Shown: positions 11,911 through 23,234 of the stretch, one piece after another
How positions within the stretch are numbered: position 1 is the first letter of the stretch
Layout: each line of letters opens with the position of its first letter
Source of the DNA: Sipunculus nudus
Lineage: Eukaryota > Annelida > Sipuncula > Golfingiida > Sipunculidae
Reading direction: 5' to 3'
Length of the DNA: 64,000 bases
NCBI GenBank assembly: GCA_026874595.1
Contig: CM049306.1
Span: 47,434,019-47,498,018 of the forward strand
Made by a program: the position numbers and the translations under genes
The notes under the pieces: generated by a model
The model's database searches: none
What the model was told of the DNA's origin: nothing
Seen by the model: the letters and a program-made list of their open reading frames with translations, nothing else

Positions 11911-12868
11911 TATGCCCCCGCCACAAAGTGGCCAGGGCATATAGTTATACCCATGTCAGTCCTTCCGTCATTCTGTCCTTCCGTCATTCCGAAATCAAAC
12001 AGTTGTACGGACTTTTTTTCGCAATGCTTGCAGATATTGGCCTGATTTTTCGCGTTTCGTCCCGGTTGACCTACTTTTGACCGTTTTACAGCTTCTAAAC
12101 TTAGAAAATTTTTATGAAAAATAGAAATTTTCATGACAAATACACATGTACGGACTTTTTTTTGCAATGCCTGCAGATATTGGCCTGATTTTTGGTGTGT
12201 GGGCAAATATTGACCAATTACAGATCGAGTTCGCGTTTTGTCCCAGTTGACCTACTTTTGACTGTTTTACGGCTCCTGAACATATAAATTTTCATGATAA
12301 ATACACTTGTACAGACTTTTCTTCGCAATACCTGCAGATATTGGCCTGATTTTTGGTGTGTGGGCAGATAATGACCAGTTACAGATCGAGTTCTTGTTTT
12401 TTATCCCAGTTGACCTACTTTTGACCATTTGACTGCTCCTGATCATAGAAAGTTTCATGAAAAATAGAAATTTTCATAACAAATGTGTATGTACTGACTT
12501 TTTCCCCATTGCCTGCAGATACCACCCTGATCTTTTATGTGTGGGCAGACAATGACAGTTACAGATTGAGTTGGCGTTTTGTCCCGGTTGACCTACTTTT
12601 GATTGTTTTACGGCTCCTAAACATAGAAAATTTCATGAAAGACAAATTTTTATGGAAAATGCACATGTATGGACTTTTTTCACAATGCCTGCATATACTG
12701 CATGATTTTTGGTGTGTCGCTTGATAATGCCCCGTTACAGATCGAGTTTGCATTTTGCCCTTCTTGCCCTACTTTTGACCATACGACACCACCTGAACTT
12801 AAAAAATGTTTCAAAATTTTACAATTTGCCCCAGGCGGGGGCATTCGTGTCGTTCTGACACATCTAGT
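11911..12868 (+). mobile_element. Family A Helentron-like element, complete copy without family C
   Basis: Starts with the hairpin TATGCCCCCGCCAC-AAA-GTGGCCAGGGCATA, then TCCTTCCGTCATTC simple repeat, then about five ~180-bp units. It ends with the hairpin GTGTCG-TTC-TGACAC and ATCTAG (CTAG 12864-12867). It lies between GATCATGGTTTT and CTTGGTTTCATGTGG of the minisatellite, as if put between T residues. Unlike the copies at 1-4480 and 45005-47377 it carries no family C insert. Confidence 0.82.
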
Positions 12869-13029
12869 CTTGGTTTCATGTGGTGATTATGTTTTAAAGG
12901 GGGGGGGGGGGGGGATCATGCTTTCTCTGGGTTTCCTTGAGTGATCATCTTTTAACAGGGGATCATGGTTTCTTTGAGTTTCCCATGGAGATCATGTTTT
13001 GACAGGGGATAATGCTTTCCATGGGTTTC
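12869..13029 (+). repeat. Degenerate GATCATG minisatellite, right block, with a G16 run
   Basis: Resumes the array after family A with GATTATGTTTTAAAGG, then sixteen G (12899-12914), then GATCATG units. Ends about 13029 where the ATCGATTA-rich element starts. Confidence 0.75.
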
Positions 13030-13505
13030 CTGTAATGCTTGGCGATTATCGACGATCATCGATTAATGGAATCGATGTTATGAAAATCTTTGATTCTCGA
13101 TTATCTTTTTTTATCCTTGAGAATCGGTCCACCCAATTCTCTGTGTTGATTTGTGCTGGAATATCGCCAATTTTCACACAGAGGGTAAGGTAATACAGTC
13201 TCTATGAATGAAATATGTATACCTGCAACTTTGAAAGTGTGTCTACTGTCCACACCTGTTACCCAAAAACTCAAGCACATTTCCTCATGAAAATTGCACA
13301 CAAGTCCGGTCTCTCAGTATCACAGTCTTGCTGTAATTACGACATGTGTAAGATGCTCTGAAATACAGATTCTGGAATTCACAAGGTACAATCATTAAAC
13401 TGTAGTTCATTCATCACTTCCCAGGTGGCAGCAGCATTAGTGTCTGCAGTCTCCATACTGTCTTGTAAAATAATCGATTATTAATCCGATTAATCGATTG
13501 CAAAC
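13030..13505. mobile_element. Short element with ATCGATTA-rich inverted ends (hAT-like?)
   Basis: The left end, GGCGATTATCGACGATCATCG followed by ATTAATGGAATCGATG, is roughly inverted at the right end in ATAATCGATTATTAATCCG and ATTAATCGATTGC (about 13473-13502). Between them is about 420 bp of non-coding sequence. ATCGATTA-type ends are common in hAT elements, but no 8-bp duplication was located, so the class is a guess. Confidence 0.35.
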
Positions 13506-14307
13506 TTTAAAATAAACCTGAATAAAACCACTATAAGAAGACAGAGAGAAGCGAAAAATGCGGTATTGATTATTGATTGGACTTGTGACTTGATTCAGGT
13601 ATTGGTTATATAGATGATTATAAATAAGATTAAACTTGGAAGCTGCACTGTGGCCAAGTTACTCAGTAATTTCTTGTGTCCAGAGTATTAGTTTAGATCT
13701 GACAAATTCAGGATGAATGAATGTATGATGTCTGTGGACATTATATGTGCAAGTGTGTTTACACAAGCACATATGTGAGTCCCAGAGAAATTGATTGGAA
13801 AATTCACCGCATCTTATGACTGCTTGCAAGTTCATTACACAAGTATAGGAAGGTAAAAAAAATATCTGATTATTGGATCATCTTGTCACTGTAACAAAGG
13901 TGAATATATTTTAGGATGGTTACTAGAAACAATTGAATGACATCAGTTTGGGAAAACCAGAAATATTTTTGCTATTTTGGCATATTAGGCTGAAGAATAA
14001 GTGTGATGTCAGATCATGAGTGAGAGCCGGAGCCTATAAGAATAAATTATATGATCATATTTGTGACCAATTAGAAAAGATACTGGTGATGAAATGTTTT
14101 GTGATGTCACTCTGTCTGGGAAGAAAAAGGGTATTGTGGGACTGTTGCATTAGGCAGGTCCAGCACACAGCCCAATGTAGATTGCTGTATGTTCTACTTG
14201 GAATAAATATATCATCACCTTGGTCTGCCTCAAATACATAACATCATGCATGCCCGAATTAAGTTTGTGTTTTGACTGGAAACAAGTTAAACCCCACTCT
14301 TAACAAA
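13506..14307. other. Non-coding stretch, no gene seen
   Basis: Mixed AT-rich sequence without repeats I can define. The open frame at 14020-14241 has no start context, splice signals or recognisable domain. Confidence 0.5.
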
Positions 14308-14850
14308 ATTATGACATTGGATCATGTTTTCTACGGGATCATATTATGACAGGGGATCATGTTTTCTAGGGGATCATATTATGACAGGTGATCATGATTT
14401 CTAGGGGATCATATTATGACATTGGATCATGTTTTCTAGGGGAACATATTATGACATTGGATCATGTTTTCTAGGGGATCATATTATGACATAATATCAT
14501 GTTTTATAGGGGATCATATTATGACAGGTGATCATGATTTCTAGGGGATCATATTATGACATTGGATCATGTTTTCTAGGGGAACATATTATGACATTGG
14601 ATCATGTTTTCTAGGGGATCATATTATGACATTGGATCATGTTTTCTAGGGGATCATATTATGACATTGGATCATGTTTTCTAGGGGATCATATTATGAC
14701 ATTGGATCATGTTTCTAGGGGATCATATTATGACAGGTGATCATGTTTTCTAGGGGATCATATTATTACAGGGGATTATGTTTTCTAAGGGATCATATTA
14801 TTACAGGGGATCATGTTTTCTAGGGGATCATATTATTACAGGTGATCATG
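14308..14850 (+). repeat. 35-bp satellite array with 140-bp higher-order repeat
   Basis: About 15 copies of a 35-bp unit formed by two half-units, GGATCATGTTTTCTAGG and GGATCATATTATGACATT, so GGATCAT recurs about every 17-18 bp. A variant, AGGTGATCATGATTTC, appears at about 14385 and 14525, four units (140 bp) apart, with the same order of variants around it, including GGAACATATT. That shows recent block duplication of four units. It is related to the GATCATG minisatellite at 9300-13029 but far more uniform. Confidence 0.92.
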
Positions 14851-16814
14851 TCTTTCCCTGCCTTCTTTACACATCACAAAGACACTGGCATCACAGGTCA
14901 TAAACTGAAGCAGTTTATCAAACAGGTGGGCCATTAAGAAAGGTATGTATCCAAAAGAAGGATGGTTTACATTAAAATCCAGGTGAACTCTGACATTTCC
15001 ATTTAAATTTGTTGTATACTCTCAATCTTGGATGGATAATTTTTCCAATCTCCTGATTTGAATAACAATGCTCTTTATACAGCACTTTACCTGTAGGCCT
15101 ACTGCCTATCTCTCAAGCCTTGTTTGATTTGGCCTCAGGTTTTCTGGGTCCCTACACAAGAGGGGAGCATTGTATGTTGGGCTAATCAGATGAGACCTGG
15201 TGCAGGAATTTACATCCTCTATGACTTGCTGAAATGGTCACATGATTTATATCAAACATAAATGCTGTTGGCAAAATCTTTATATGGGTGGAAGAGGCCA
15301 TTGTGCATGAGTAATACCAGAAACTGATTCCATATATATTTGTGGTCCTCTAGACTACGTGTGAACATGCAATGCTTGAAACACACCGCACAACTGATGT
15401 GACAAGGAATCCACAGTATTATCAGGACGTGTTGACAGCAAAATGGATGCCTGCCAAGAGAGGAATGCAGAGAGCCAATGTTTTGTACTTTTTGTTTTGA
15501 GTGACAGCTCATCACCATGGTTGGCACAGGTCCTTGTGCACATAGGATGCTTGGCCGGTGAGCTGTTAATCAAACAAATTGTAATAACATTGGCTGTGTG
15601 CACACCTTGCTGGACCGATATCCGTTTTGCTAGCAACAGATACATGGCTTGACTTGCATAGTCTTAATGTCATAATCGGCCAATGATGTGAGAACACAGA
15701 GGGAGCAAAATTTGACCTATTATCTACTAAGGGTTACCATAAAACTTTTATCAAGAGGCACTTGAAGCGCAGATACAGGCAGAGCCATGTGACCCGCCAC
15801 CTGTTGTCTAAGTCTATAATACGAAGTTGTACCAATTAAGCAACGGTTAAATCAGTAGCTACTTTAGAAGCGCATGATTTCTGCTTCCTTGAGAGTATAT
15901 TGAATAACTTGCCCTCTTGAATGGTTTCCAGAAGGTTTTACCAGTCTTAAATTATGAAATAATTAATATGGTCACAGAAATGTATTTGATCTATTATGCA
16001 GATGTTGTTTTGTAATCTAGGTCAAGATCGAAGATTTAGAGATACTTTGTTCATCACAAAAAAATTATTTTGATTAATACTTGAATATTCAGTAAGTTAA
16101 ATAAGCCATCCAACATTTTCTGTGAAACAAGATATTTTTAAATGAAAGAATATTATATACAGTAAATATATTATAGATGGCTTTTGTTTTGGGTAGGGTG
16201 TTTGTGAAATTTTTATCATCAGATTGCTTGTGTGCCCCTTTTATAGTGCCAAAACAAGCCATAATCTTGATCCTGAAAAATATCAGCTTTACTGTAAAAA
16301 AAAAAGAGAGACAATGCACATAACATTATTTTACATTAGTATTTTCAGCAAACCACAAGTAACCAGAGCCCTAGGTATACAGATTACCTCACCTGTCAAA
16401 GGTTGTAGTCATACCTCAGCAGATGTTTGGGAAAGTTGTGAGTACAAGGCGGATGTTACATGGGGTGAGGGTAACTCAGGAAAACAATCTAGGTTGATTA
16501 ATAAAGAAACAACTGTTCCCCTCTCACCGGGTGCCTGAAAAAGAAGGTAAATATATGAAAAAGTACCCACCAGCTGCTGACAGAACAGATAAGGTGTGCA
16601 TGTAAGAAGCTTGGATAAATAAACCACCAGTTAAGAAAACTATCGTTTCACTTTCAAGTATTTTTGTATCCAACCTAAAAAGTCATTAGAAGGGCAAGCA
16701 AAACCAGGGATATGTTTGTTTTGATGACGTTTTGTAAATACAGGGCACGGAAACAGCTTTTTTTGTGCAGGCAGTGATGTAAACAGTGGTGAACCAAAAT
16801 GTTAAAAATGTTAA
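14851..16814. other. Mostly non-coding region with one weak exon candidate
   Basis: No complete gene. Overlapping open frames on both strands at 15252-15652 contradict each other and none shows a known domain. One possible exon at 16349-16538 is listed separately. Confidence 0.5.
16349..16538 (+). other. Possible exon, hydrophilic, unknown protein
   Basis: ACATTAGTATTTTCAG is a fair acceptor before 16349. The following frame reads KPQVTRALGIQITSPVKGCS and on through SADVWESCEYKADVTWGEG to a stop at 16536-16538. The composition (W, C, D, E, G, T mixed) is more protein-like than surrounding frames. Strong donor-like sites occur inside, GTGAGTAC at about 16438 and GGTGAGGG at about 16463, so a real exon might be shorter. 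I do not recognise the product, and chance remains likely. Confidence 0.25.
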
Positions 16815-17120
16815 GGCAAAATAAAAATAAAAGGTATGGTACCCCGGCACCACCTGCGTCAATTTTAACCCCCTGCATCAAAAACTAATATTTTTATTTT
16901 CATCTTTTAAGAAGATAAAATAATACAATTTTGATCAGATTTTTTCCTTTGTTATGTAGCCCTTTTACCTGTTTAGCAAAAAATTCTGTTATTTTTATGA
17001 TTTTCCCTGATCATATGACAGTTTCTCAAAACAATCAGAAGAAGGTAAAAAATATTGCTTGCCCACACTGATTTCTGATAAAAAAAAGTGCCTGAGAACC
17101 AAACCTTTTTTTTTTTTTGG
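16815..17120. mobile_element. MITE copy 1 (GGTATGG-ended, PIF/Harbinger-like)
   Basis: Starts GGCAAAATAAAAATAAAAGG then TATGGTACC and ends GTGCCTGAGAACCAAACC followed by T and G runs. The body matches the copy at 32526-32862: CATCAATTTTAACCCCC-type text, AGAAGATAAAA, TTCCTTTGTT, TTTAGCAAAA and TGATTTCTGA in the same order. The right terminus is blurred by a T/G run at 17107-17130. Non-coding. Confidence 0.6.
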
Positions 17121-17446
17121 GGGGGGGGGGGAGGGGGCTAGGATTTTCATTTTAATTGCCTGGAGAAGAGAAGAGAAGCTAGAGAAATGCTGTCCTTTAT
17201 TAAATTTCTTCATTACTTGCAAAAAAAAGCTGTTTCAGTACCTTGTACTCAAGAGGTATTTCTCTTCCTGCACAGTTTTTCAGTGAATCTGTTGATTTAC
17301 ACTGTGTTTAAGGCCATATATTAATGTTAATACTCGTGTCCTCAAACACACTTGAACAAAATTGACAACTTATGAAGTGTATTTGAAAATGTGATCAACA
17401 GTTGTGTTATTTGTCTAAATGGCATGACCCATGGATCACTCATTTT
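17121..17446. other. Short non-coding gap with a family B terminus remnant
   Basis: Ends with GACCCATGGATCACTCATTTTT (17426-17447), which resembles the B-family 3' end GACCCATGGGTCCCTTGTTTT. This suggests an older B end lies directly upstream of the B element that starts at 17447. Confidence 0.4.
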
Positions 17447-20110
17447 TAGCTCAGCTGACTATAAGTAATCTGAGCTATAGTCTTGGTCCATTGTCCGTCG
17501 TCCGTCTGTCTGTCTGTCCGTCCGTCCTTCTGTCCGGATGTCCGTCCGTAAGACTGGCACATTTCGACACCATTGGACCTAGGAATCTGAAATTTGCCAT
17601 ACAGTTAGATATCCCAGAAATCTCCTTCCATGCTGAAAATTGGGTCAATAGGACTTCGTTCCTTTGAGATATTAAGGAAAAACCTCTATTTTTTATTAGA
17701 AATCTATTTTCACACTTCAGGACTGCCTAATATCAAAACCACTCATCTGGTTTTCTTCATATTAACCATAAATATTCCTCTATATGGTTCCTATGTACAT
17801 GCCAGAAATTAAGTCAGTATTATTTAATTTAAAAAAGTTATGGGCCCAAACATAATGGACTTTGTAAAAAAAATCAGGAAAAATATTTGGTCACTAAAGA
17901 CCAAAGTGTTAAAGGTAAGGACTTTTTTTTAGTAATACAACTTTAATTGATCAAAATTTCATTGTATACCAAAAATTAGATCATAATCAGTTAAATATTT
18001 TTAAATATTGGCAAAAATATAAAAATGGTAACTAAAATTTTGAACAAGTTTGACCATGGCACGTTTTTTTCCTGTAAGTACTGTGGATTTAATTTTCACA
18101 GCATGTTAGCATTTTGTCTGTTAACACCAAAAATTTGAAACCAGTTGATCAAAAACTGTAGATTTTATTCAAGTTTCCAAGCACCATGTCACATCAAGTT
18201 TACATCAAGCTAGTGTTATGCAGTTGGCTAGAGCTCAGCTCCCCAGCTTCAGGTCTAAGTTCCTTAAATTTAGCATACAGTTAGATGTCTCCAAAATCCC
18301 CTACCATGCCAAGAATTTTATCACTAGGACTTAATTCCTTTGAAATATTAATGAAAAACTTCATTTTTCCATTAAAAACCCATTGTTACACTGTAAGACT
18401 GCCAAATATCAAAACCACTGATCTGACTTTGATCATATATATTATACATATTTTTCTATACATTCGCTATGCACATGCCAGAAATGATGTCAGTATTGCG
18501 TAATTGTTTTAAGTTATGGGCCCAAACATAATGCACTTTTTGAAAAAATCAAAAAAATATATTTACTCCCTTAACAAAAGGATTGCTGAAGCTAGAGATT
18601 TTTTGTCAGGGATGTAACATTATTTAATCAAGATTCAATTGAATACCAAAAATTAGTTCTGAATTTTTCAAATTTTATAAGTTATTAGTATAAATATAAA
18701 ATGAGTACCTTAAATTTTGCCCAACTTTGACCATGGCACGTTTGTTTCCTGAGAGCACTGTTGATATAATTTTCATATCATGCACACATAAGGATTTCAT
18801 CTTTGTAGTTTAGAAAGCTGAAAGAAATCGGCCAAATATTGTAGCTTTTATTACTGTTTATATGAGACCATGTCAGACCCAGGCTTAATCCAGCCCCTCT
18901 TCAGTCACCTGTATGTTGAATTTGTTGAACTTTCAGCAAATTATGCACGCTTGAGGGGAGGCATACACTGGGGCAGCCAGGCAGCTTATGGCCAGCTACA
19001 GTTGATCCAGGTGTCCAACCCAACTCATCTAGTAGTTGTTTTGAAAAACAACATAACAATAAAAACAATAAATTAATAATTTTGTATTGGTTTTTTTATA
19101 ACAAATTAAGTGAAAATTAATAGAAAAGGAATTTGTTAGTTGATGAGTAACAGAAAATTAACTTGCAGTTACTGATGATGTAAGAATCTTGTATGGATGG
19201 ATAGAATGTCAATGTCAATGTTATTCCAAATAACACCATGCAGTCACCCATGGTATTTTTCAGTGAAATTTTAATGATAAAAAAATAAATCATATTATTC
19301 ATTACTAATCATTAGGGATCATATGAAGGAAATTAATGATAGACAAAGATGCAGTTGATAATATTAATCTAGATTCCTACTGTGTCTAGTGTGTAGATTG
19401 ATGTGAAAGTAGTCCAAAGTGAATATATTAAATTTATTTTTTTTAATATAAACAAAAGCCATAAAACTTATGATCATTATTTAAATATGTAAATTTTGTT
19501 TATTCTGGATTCTCAACATCTTTGTTTGGCTAAAACTGAATAAATACTAGACATGGTGTGAATGCTTTGCAAATGTATTTGAATACGAATATGAATATGT
19601 ACTGCATTAAAAAATTTAATTGCATAAGAATGGGAATTCAGGTAAAAATGAAAGTATTTGAATACCAGTGCAGATACTTTCAAAATGTATTCATGAATGC
19701 ATTCATGAATATATTCTATAATATTATTTCAATAATCATTTCGGTTATATTTTATTTTTAAAAATCATATGATTTTCTTATTTTTTTTTAATAAAAATTA
19801 TATTGGCACAATATTTGTTATTAAATTTTAATAAATAGTTAAACTCTTTTATAATATGTGCTGCTTCTAAGTTATATGGCCAAGTCAAAATCTGTGTGAC
19901 AGTAGCACTCCATTTGTTAATAAAATAAATGAAATCAATCCTCTTCCCTGTCTCCAAAGATACAATCAAAATCATACATAAGCTAAAAACCAACAACTCA
20001 TAATAAAGCTTATATTTATTACCACACAGAACAAGCATGTGCCTATTTCCCAAATCATATTTTTTATCATATATAACAGCTGAGCGCTGTGACCCATGGG
20101 TCCCTTGTTT
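17447..20110 (+). mobile_element. Family B Helentron-like element, long-core form
   Basis: The 5' hairpin is TAGCTCAG-CTGACT-ATA-AGTAAT-CTGAGCTA (17447-17478), then (GTCC)n/(GTCT)n. Two diverged ~700-bp core units follow (GACTGCCTAATATC and its relative GACTGCCAAATATC), each ending near CCATGGCACGTTTG/TTTCCTG. Then comes about 1 kb of AT-rich sequence. The 3' end is CAGCTGAGCGCTGTGACCCATGGGTC then CCTTGTTT. It matches 30016-32970 over nearly its whole length. No coding capacity. Confidence 0.82.
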
Positions 20111-20837
20111 CAACTGTAGAGCAACAAAGATTATAAATAAATAAAAAACAGTAATGATATTGAAGGACCAGAAAAGTATGATACTTCCAAATTTGTGATC
20201 AATTCCAATAAGATCTATCAATTGTTTTGGTTCATAGGCAGCTCTAAATAAGCTATACAAGAAAAAATTGAAAATGGTCTGTATAGTGGGAGGTGGGTTA
20301 GAGCTTAGTCCATATATAAAGAGATCAGTTTCATTGGGGGGGGGGGATTCTTTTTTTCACCATGTAGGTTGCAAATGGAAGCATTTATTTTGCATATAAT
20401 AGTGCTTCTTAATCAGGAGTTTGTGATGTAAATCATATACAAACTACATGTACTTTGTGGGGGAACAATTTGGCTCACTAATCATTCATTGGGATAATGA
20501 GTGTTATATTTGTTAAATAAATATAAAATCAAAAAAAAAAAATCAAAGGCCTATGTAAGAAAAATTCCAAATTTACCAGTTTAAGATGTGAAGATGACAT
20601 AGAATGCTTGAAAAATTTGCTAAGTGCAAAGGAATGCTCTGCAAAAACTCCAGGAATGTTTCCACATTGATGGTGTAGAACAAGCCTGGTCAGTTTCTGG
20701 CATTTACATGAATTGGTAGTAGTAATGACACAGTATTTTCCAGGAAGGCTCAGCATTGCAGAAAATGAAGAAGGCAAAGGCCAAACTTTGTCAGCATAAG
20801 TTGTTTGGTAAAGTGCTAGCTATCCTTCACACAAGTA
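20111..20837. other. Gap between family B element and LINE
   Basis: AT-rich with a G-run at 20337-20347. From about 20561 to 20810 the plus strand is open for about 80 codons except for one TGA. The pieces include CEDDIECLKNLLSAKECSAK before the stop and QYFPGRLSIAENEEGKGQ after it. This could be a decayed coding fragment or part of the LINE 5' region. The reverse strand is also open here, which weakens the case. Confidence 0.3.
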
Positions 20838-20841
20838 GGAG

Positions 20842-21390
20842 GTGAATCGTATCATCAAAGAAAAAATTGAGCAACATAAAAAATGCAAAAACATTATTAT
20901 CGAAGGCATCCAGCAAAGGATAAACGAAAACACAGCAAACCTAGTGGTGGAAACACTAAACAGAAATCTAAAACTGAGGAAACCCCTGAACGAAAACGGC
21001 TTGGACAGTGCCATCCGAATTGGAAAGAACACGGAAAATAGGCCGAAAAAAATTCTTGTCATATTCAAAAAAGAAAAAACAAAGGACATTATATATCATG
21101 AAAAAAGATTACTACGAAAAAACAAAAATGAAAAAATATACATATCAGAGGATCTGACAAAAAAAACTGACGAACTGCTTTATGAATGCAGAAAAATGAA
21201 AAAGAACAAACAAATAAAGTCAGTTTGGACATACAAAGGTGACGTCTACGTTAAAGAAGACGACAAGACCACATCAACTCTAATTGAAGACATAGAACAT
21301 CTGGAACAATTCAAGGATTTTTTATTGATGTCAGCAAACAGCCGTGAGTCGCTACAGCTTGAAAGCCCCCACGGCTCTAAGAACAATTAA
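20842..21390 (+). CDS. LINE ORF1 protein (RRM/FP25-like C-terminal type), possibly 5'-truncated
   Basis: This frame of 182 codons starts at a GTG because an in-frame TAG lies just upstream; a true ATG start would need sequence that is missing or out of frame, so the N-terminus is probably incomplete. Visible features: a basic start, NIIIEGI at residues 17-23 and KKILVIFKKEKTKDII at 69-84, which look like beta strands of an RNA-binding fold. A C-terminal block follows (YISEDLTKKTDELLYECRKM, then VWTYKGDVYVK to residue 138). That block resembles the C-terminal region shared by many invertebrate LINE ORF1 proteins and baculovirus FP-like proteins. ORF1 proteins bind LINE RNA and act as chaperones in the RNP. 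A coiled coil expected upstream is not seen. Confidence 0.75.
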   Translation: MNRIIKEKIEQHKKCKNIIIEGIQQRINENTANLVVETLNRNLKLRKPLNENGLDSAIRIGKNTENRPKKILVIFKKEKTKDIIYHEKRLLRKNKNEKIYISEDLTKKTDELLYECRKMKKNKQIKSVWTYKGDVYVKEDDKTTSTLIEDIEHLEQFKDFLLMSANSRESLQLESPHGSKNN

Positions 21391-21964
21391 AGGTCAAAGG
21401 TCAATCGGCAACCCTAGAAGTTCGTAAATCAGCCGGTAGATGTCGCCCGAAATAAAACAAAGGAACGAACTTCAGGCGGTCGATTAATCTTGATAAATGA
21501 TACTTTAACGAGCCTTTAAAGATATATATATATATACTTGTTTCATTATTTGATCTTTAAGATTAACAACGTGAAGGTGAGTCGTCAATTTTGTATATTA
21601 AACATACTATGCAAAAGAATATTATGAAAATTTAGGCGACTCATCATCCGTTGTAAAGGAAACAGAACCGAACCTGTCGGATGTAAACCTCAAAGCTCAA
21701 TCAAGGATTAAACTTTTAAAGCATACAAAATCAAACTTCTAATCTAATTTCTTTTATGATACTACTGAACTTGTTACTATTACTCTCTAACCGTTCTATC
21801 TGGTAACATATAAGGTTATTATCTATATTTTACTATCTAGAATATTTATATAAACTTAATTCTAAGATCCTAACTTCTATACTTTTGACCACAACTGTTA
21901 CCTCCAAACAGTCGCTCTTTAATTCCCTAGTGGGTTAATTATTATTATTAATTTTAATCAAAGC
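21391..21964 (+). other. Long inter-ORF spacer of the LINE
   Basis: 574 bp with stops in all frames between ORF1 and ORF2; many related LINEs have overlapping or closely spaced ORFs. It holds a (TA)n tract at 21521-21535 and an inverted pair, GGTGAGTCGTC near 21575 and GGCGACTCATC near 21633, about 50 bp apart. These could form a stem in the RNA. Possible roles (re-initiation, internal promoter, retained intron) are speculation. Confidence 0.6.
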
Positions 21965-23218
21965 ATGTCAAATGAAGCAGACATATTAAAAAACTTTGGA
22001 GGAATAGCCAACAATAATCTATCAAAAATCTTAAATTTAACTGAAAACAAGACAGATAAATACACACACACAATCCAAAACCCAAACTCATTCTACTACA
22101 CTACAGATACACTAAACCAAACCTTAAAACAACCAAATAAATTTACATTAATATCACTGAACTGCCAAAGCATTTATGCAAAACATGACAAAATATCACT
22201 ACTTCTAGAAGAACTAATATCAAATAATATCGAAATCAGTGCTCTATGCTTACAAGAAACGTGGTTACATAATGACTCGGACATAAGTACACTACAACTA
22301 AACAATTATAACTGCATACACAAAGGCAAACACTGCACAGAACATGGAGGACTAATAATATATCTACATAAAAAATTTAAATATGAAATATACCAACCAA
22401 TTATCAAAACAGAAAACTGGGAGGGATTATTTATAAAGGTAAAGTTACCTGAGACAAATAAAATTATCAAACTAGTCAATATATATAAACCACCATATAA
22501 TAATAATATAGAAGACATCAACCAATTTATTGAAGAACTAACTATGCATCTCTATCACATCAATAAACACAACTCTGACATAATTATAGCTGGTGACTTT
22601 AACATAGATCTACTCAAAATAAAAACCAAAACAGCACACCGTAACTTTTTGGAATCAGTACACGCACATGGACTTCACGCAAACATAACCATACCGACCC
22701 GCATCACAGACACCTCAGCTACACTCATCGACAACATATTCTCAAACGTCCCACCACGCCACAGCCAGTCAGGTGTTCTTATTAACAACATATCTGATCA
22801 CCTACCATGCTACATATCCATTAATATAGCTGCTCAATACAAAAAAACTAATATACAACACTACAACCTCAGGCGCAACATCACCCCACAAACCATAAAC
22901 TCCCTCCATAACGACTTGACAAACGCTAAAATTGTTGATAAAATAAGTCTAGACATGTCCTCTAACCCAAATATAAATTTTCTAGAAAATATTCTGACTC
23001 AAGCAATAAATAAAAACATGCCTTTAAAGAAAATAAAATTTAACAAATACAAGACAAAAAAAACAAACTGGATAACTTTTGGACTCATAAAATCAATCAA
23101 ATATAGAGATACATTATATAAATCAATGAGAGCTGCAGAAACAAATAGCATAGAATTCACAACAAAAAAACACCAACTTAGACAATACAATAAAATTCTT
23201 AAAAAAAACAATACTTGA
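21965..23218 (+). pseudogene. LINE ORF2, N-terminal APE-like endonuclease part
   Basis: The frame runs 417 codons from an ATG. APE/exonuclease-III family residues are all visible: N66 in ISLNCQS, E98 in LQETW, Y174 in NIYKPP, D211 and N213 in GDFN, D256 in LIDNIF, and the SDH triad part at 277-279. This domain nicks target DNA to prime reverse transcription. The first ~55 residues are a low-complexity polar leader. The frame ends early: in the A8 run at 23201-23208 the reading passes into another frame, giving a TGA at 23216-23218. In an intact element it would continue into the reverse transcriptase, so the active-site set is complete but the polyprotein is broken. Confidence 0.9.
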
Positions 23219-23234
23219 AGCAAAACAACATTAG

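Noticed and set aside
11910-12753. Reverse-strand open frames with recurring TPKIRPISAGIAKKS-type peptides, also at 202-471 and 45776-45958
   Set aside because: They read through the 180-bp family A units, whose length is divisible by three. The peptide repeats because the DNA does.
14308-14850. Regular direct repeats resembling a CRISPR array
   Set aside because: Units are contiguous with no unique spacers, no cas genes, and the window is eukaryotic; it is a satellite.
17101-17132. T12-G12 run that could suggest a poly-A/retroposon end
   Set aside because: It lies at the right end of a MITE whose other copy has TTTTTTTTATTTTGGCC there, so the runs are expansion of the MITE terminus.
19778-20260. 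160-residue reverse-strand open frame, hydrophobic, membrane-protein-like
   Set aside because: It crosses the 3' boundary of the family B element. The matching part of the sister copy (about 32340-32520) has stops and amino-acid-changing differences with no third-position bias, so the frame is AT-rich chance.
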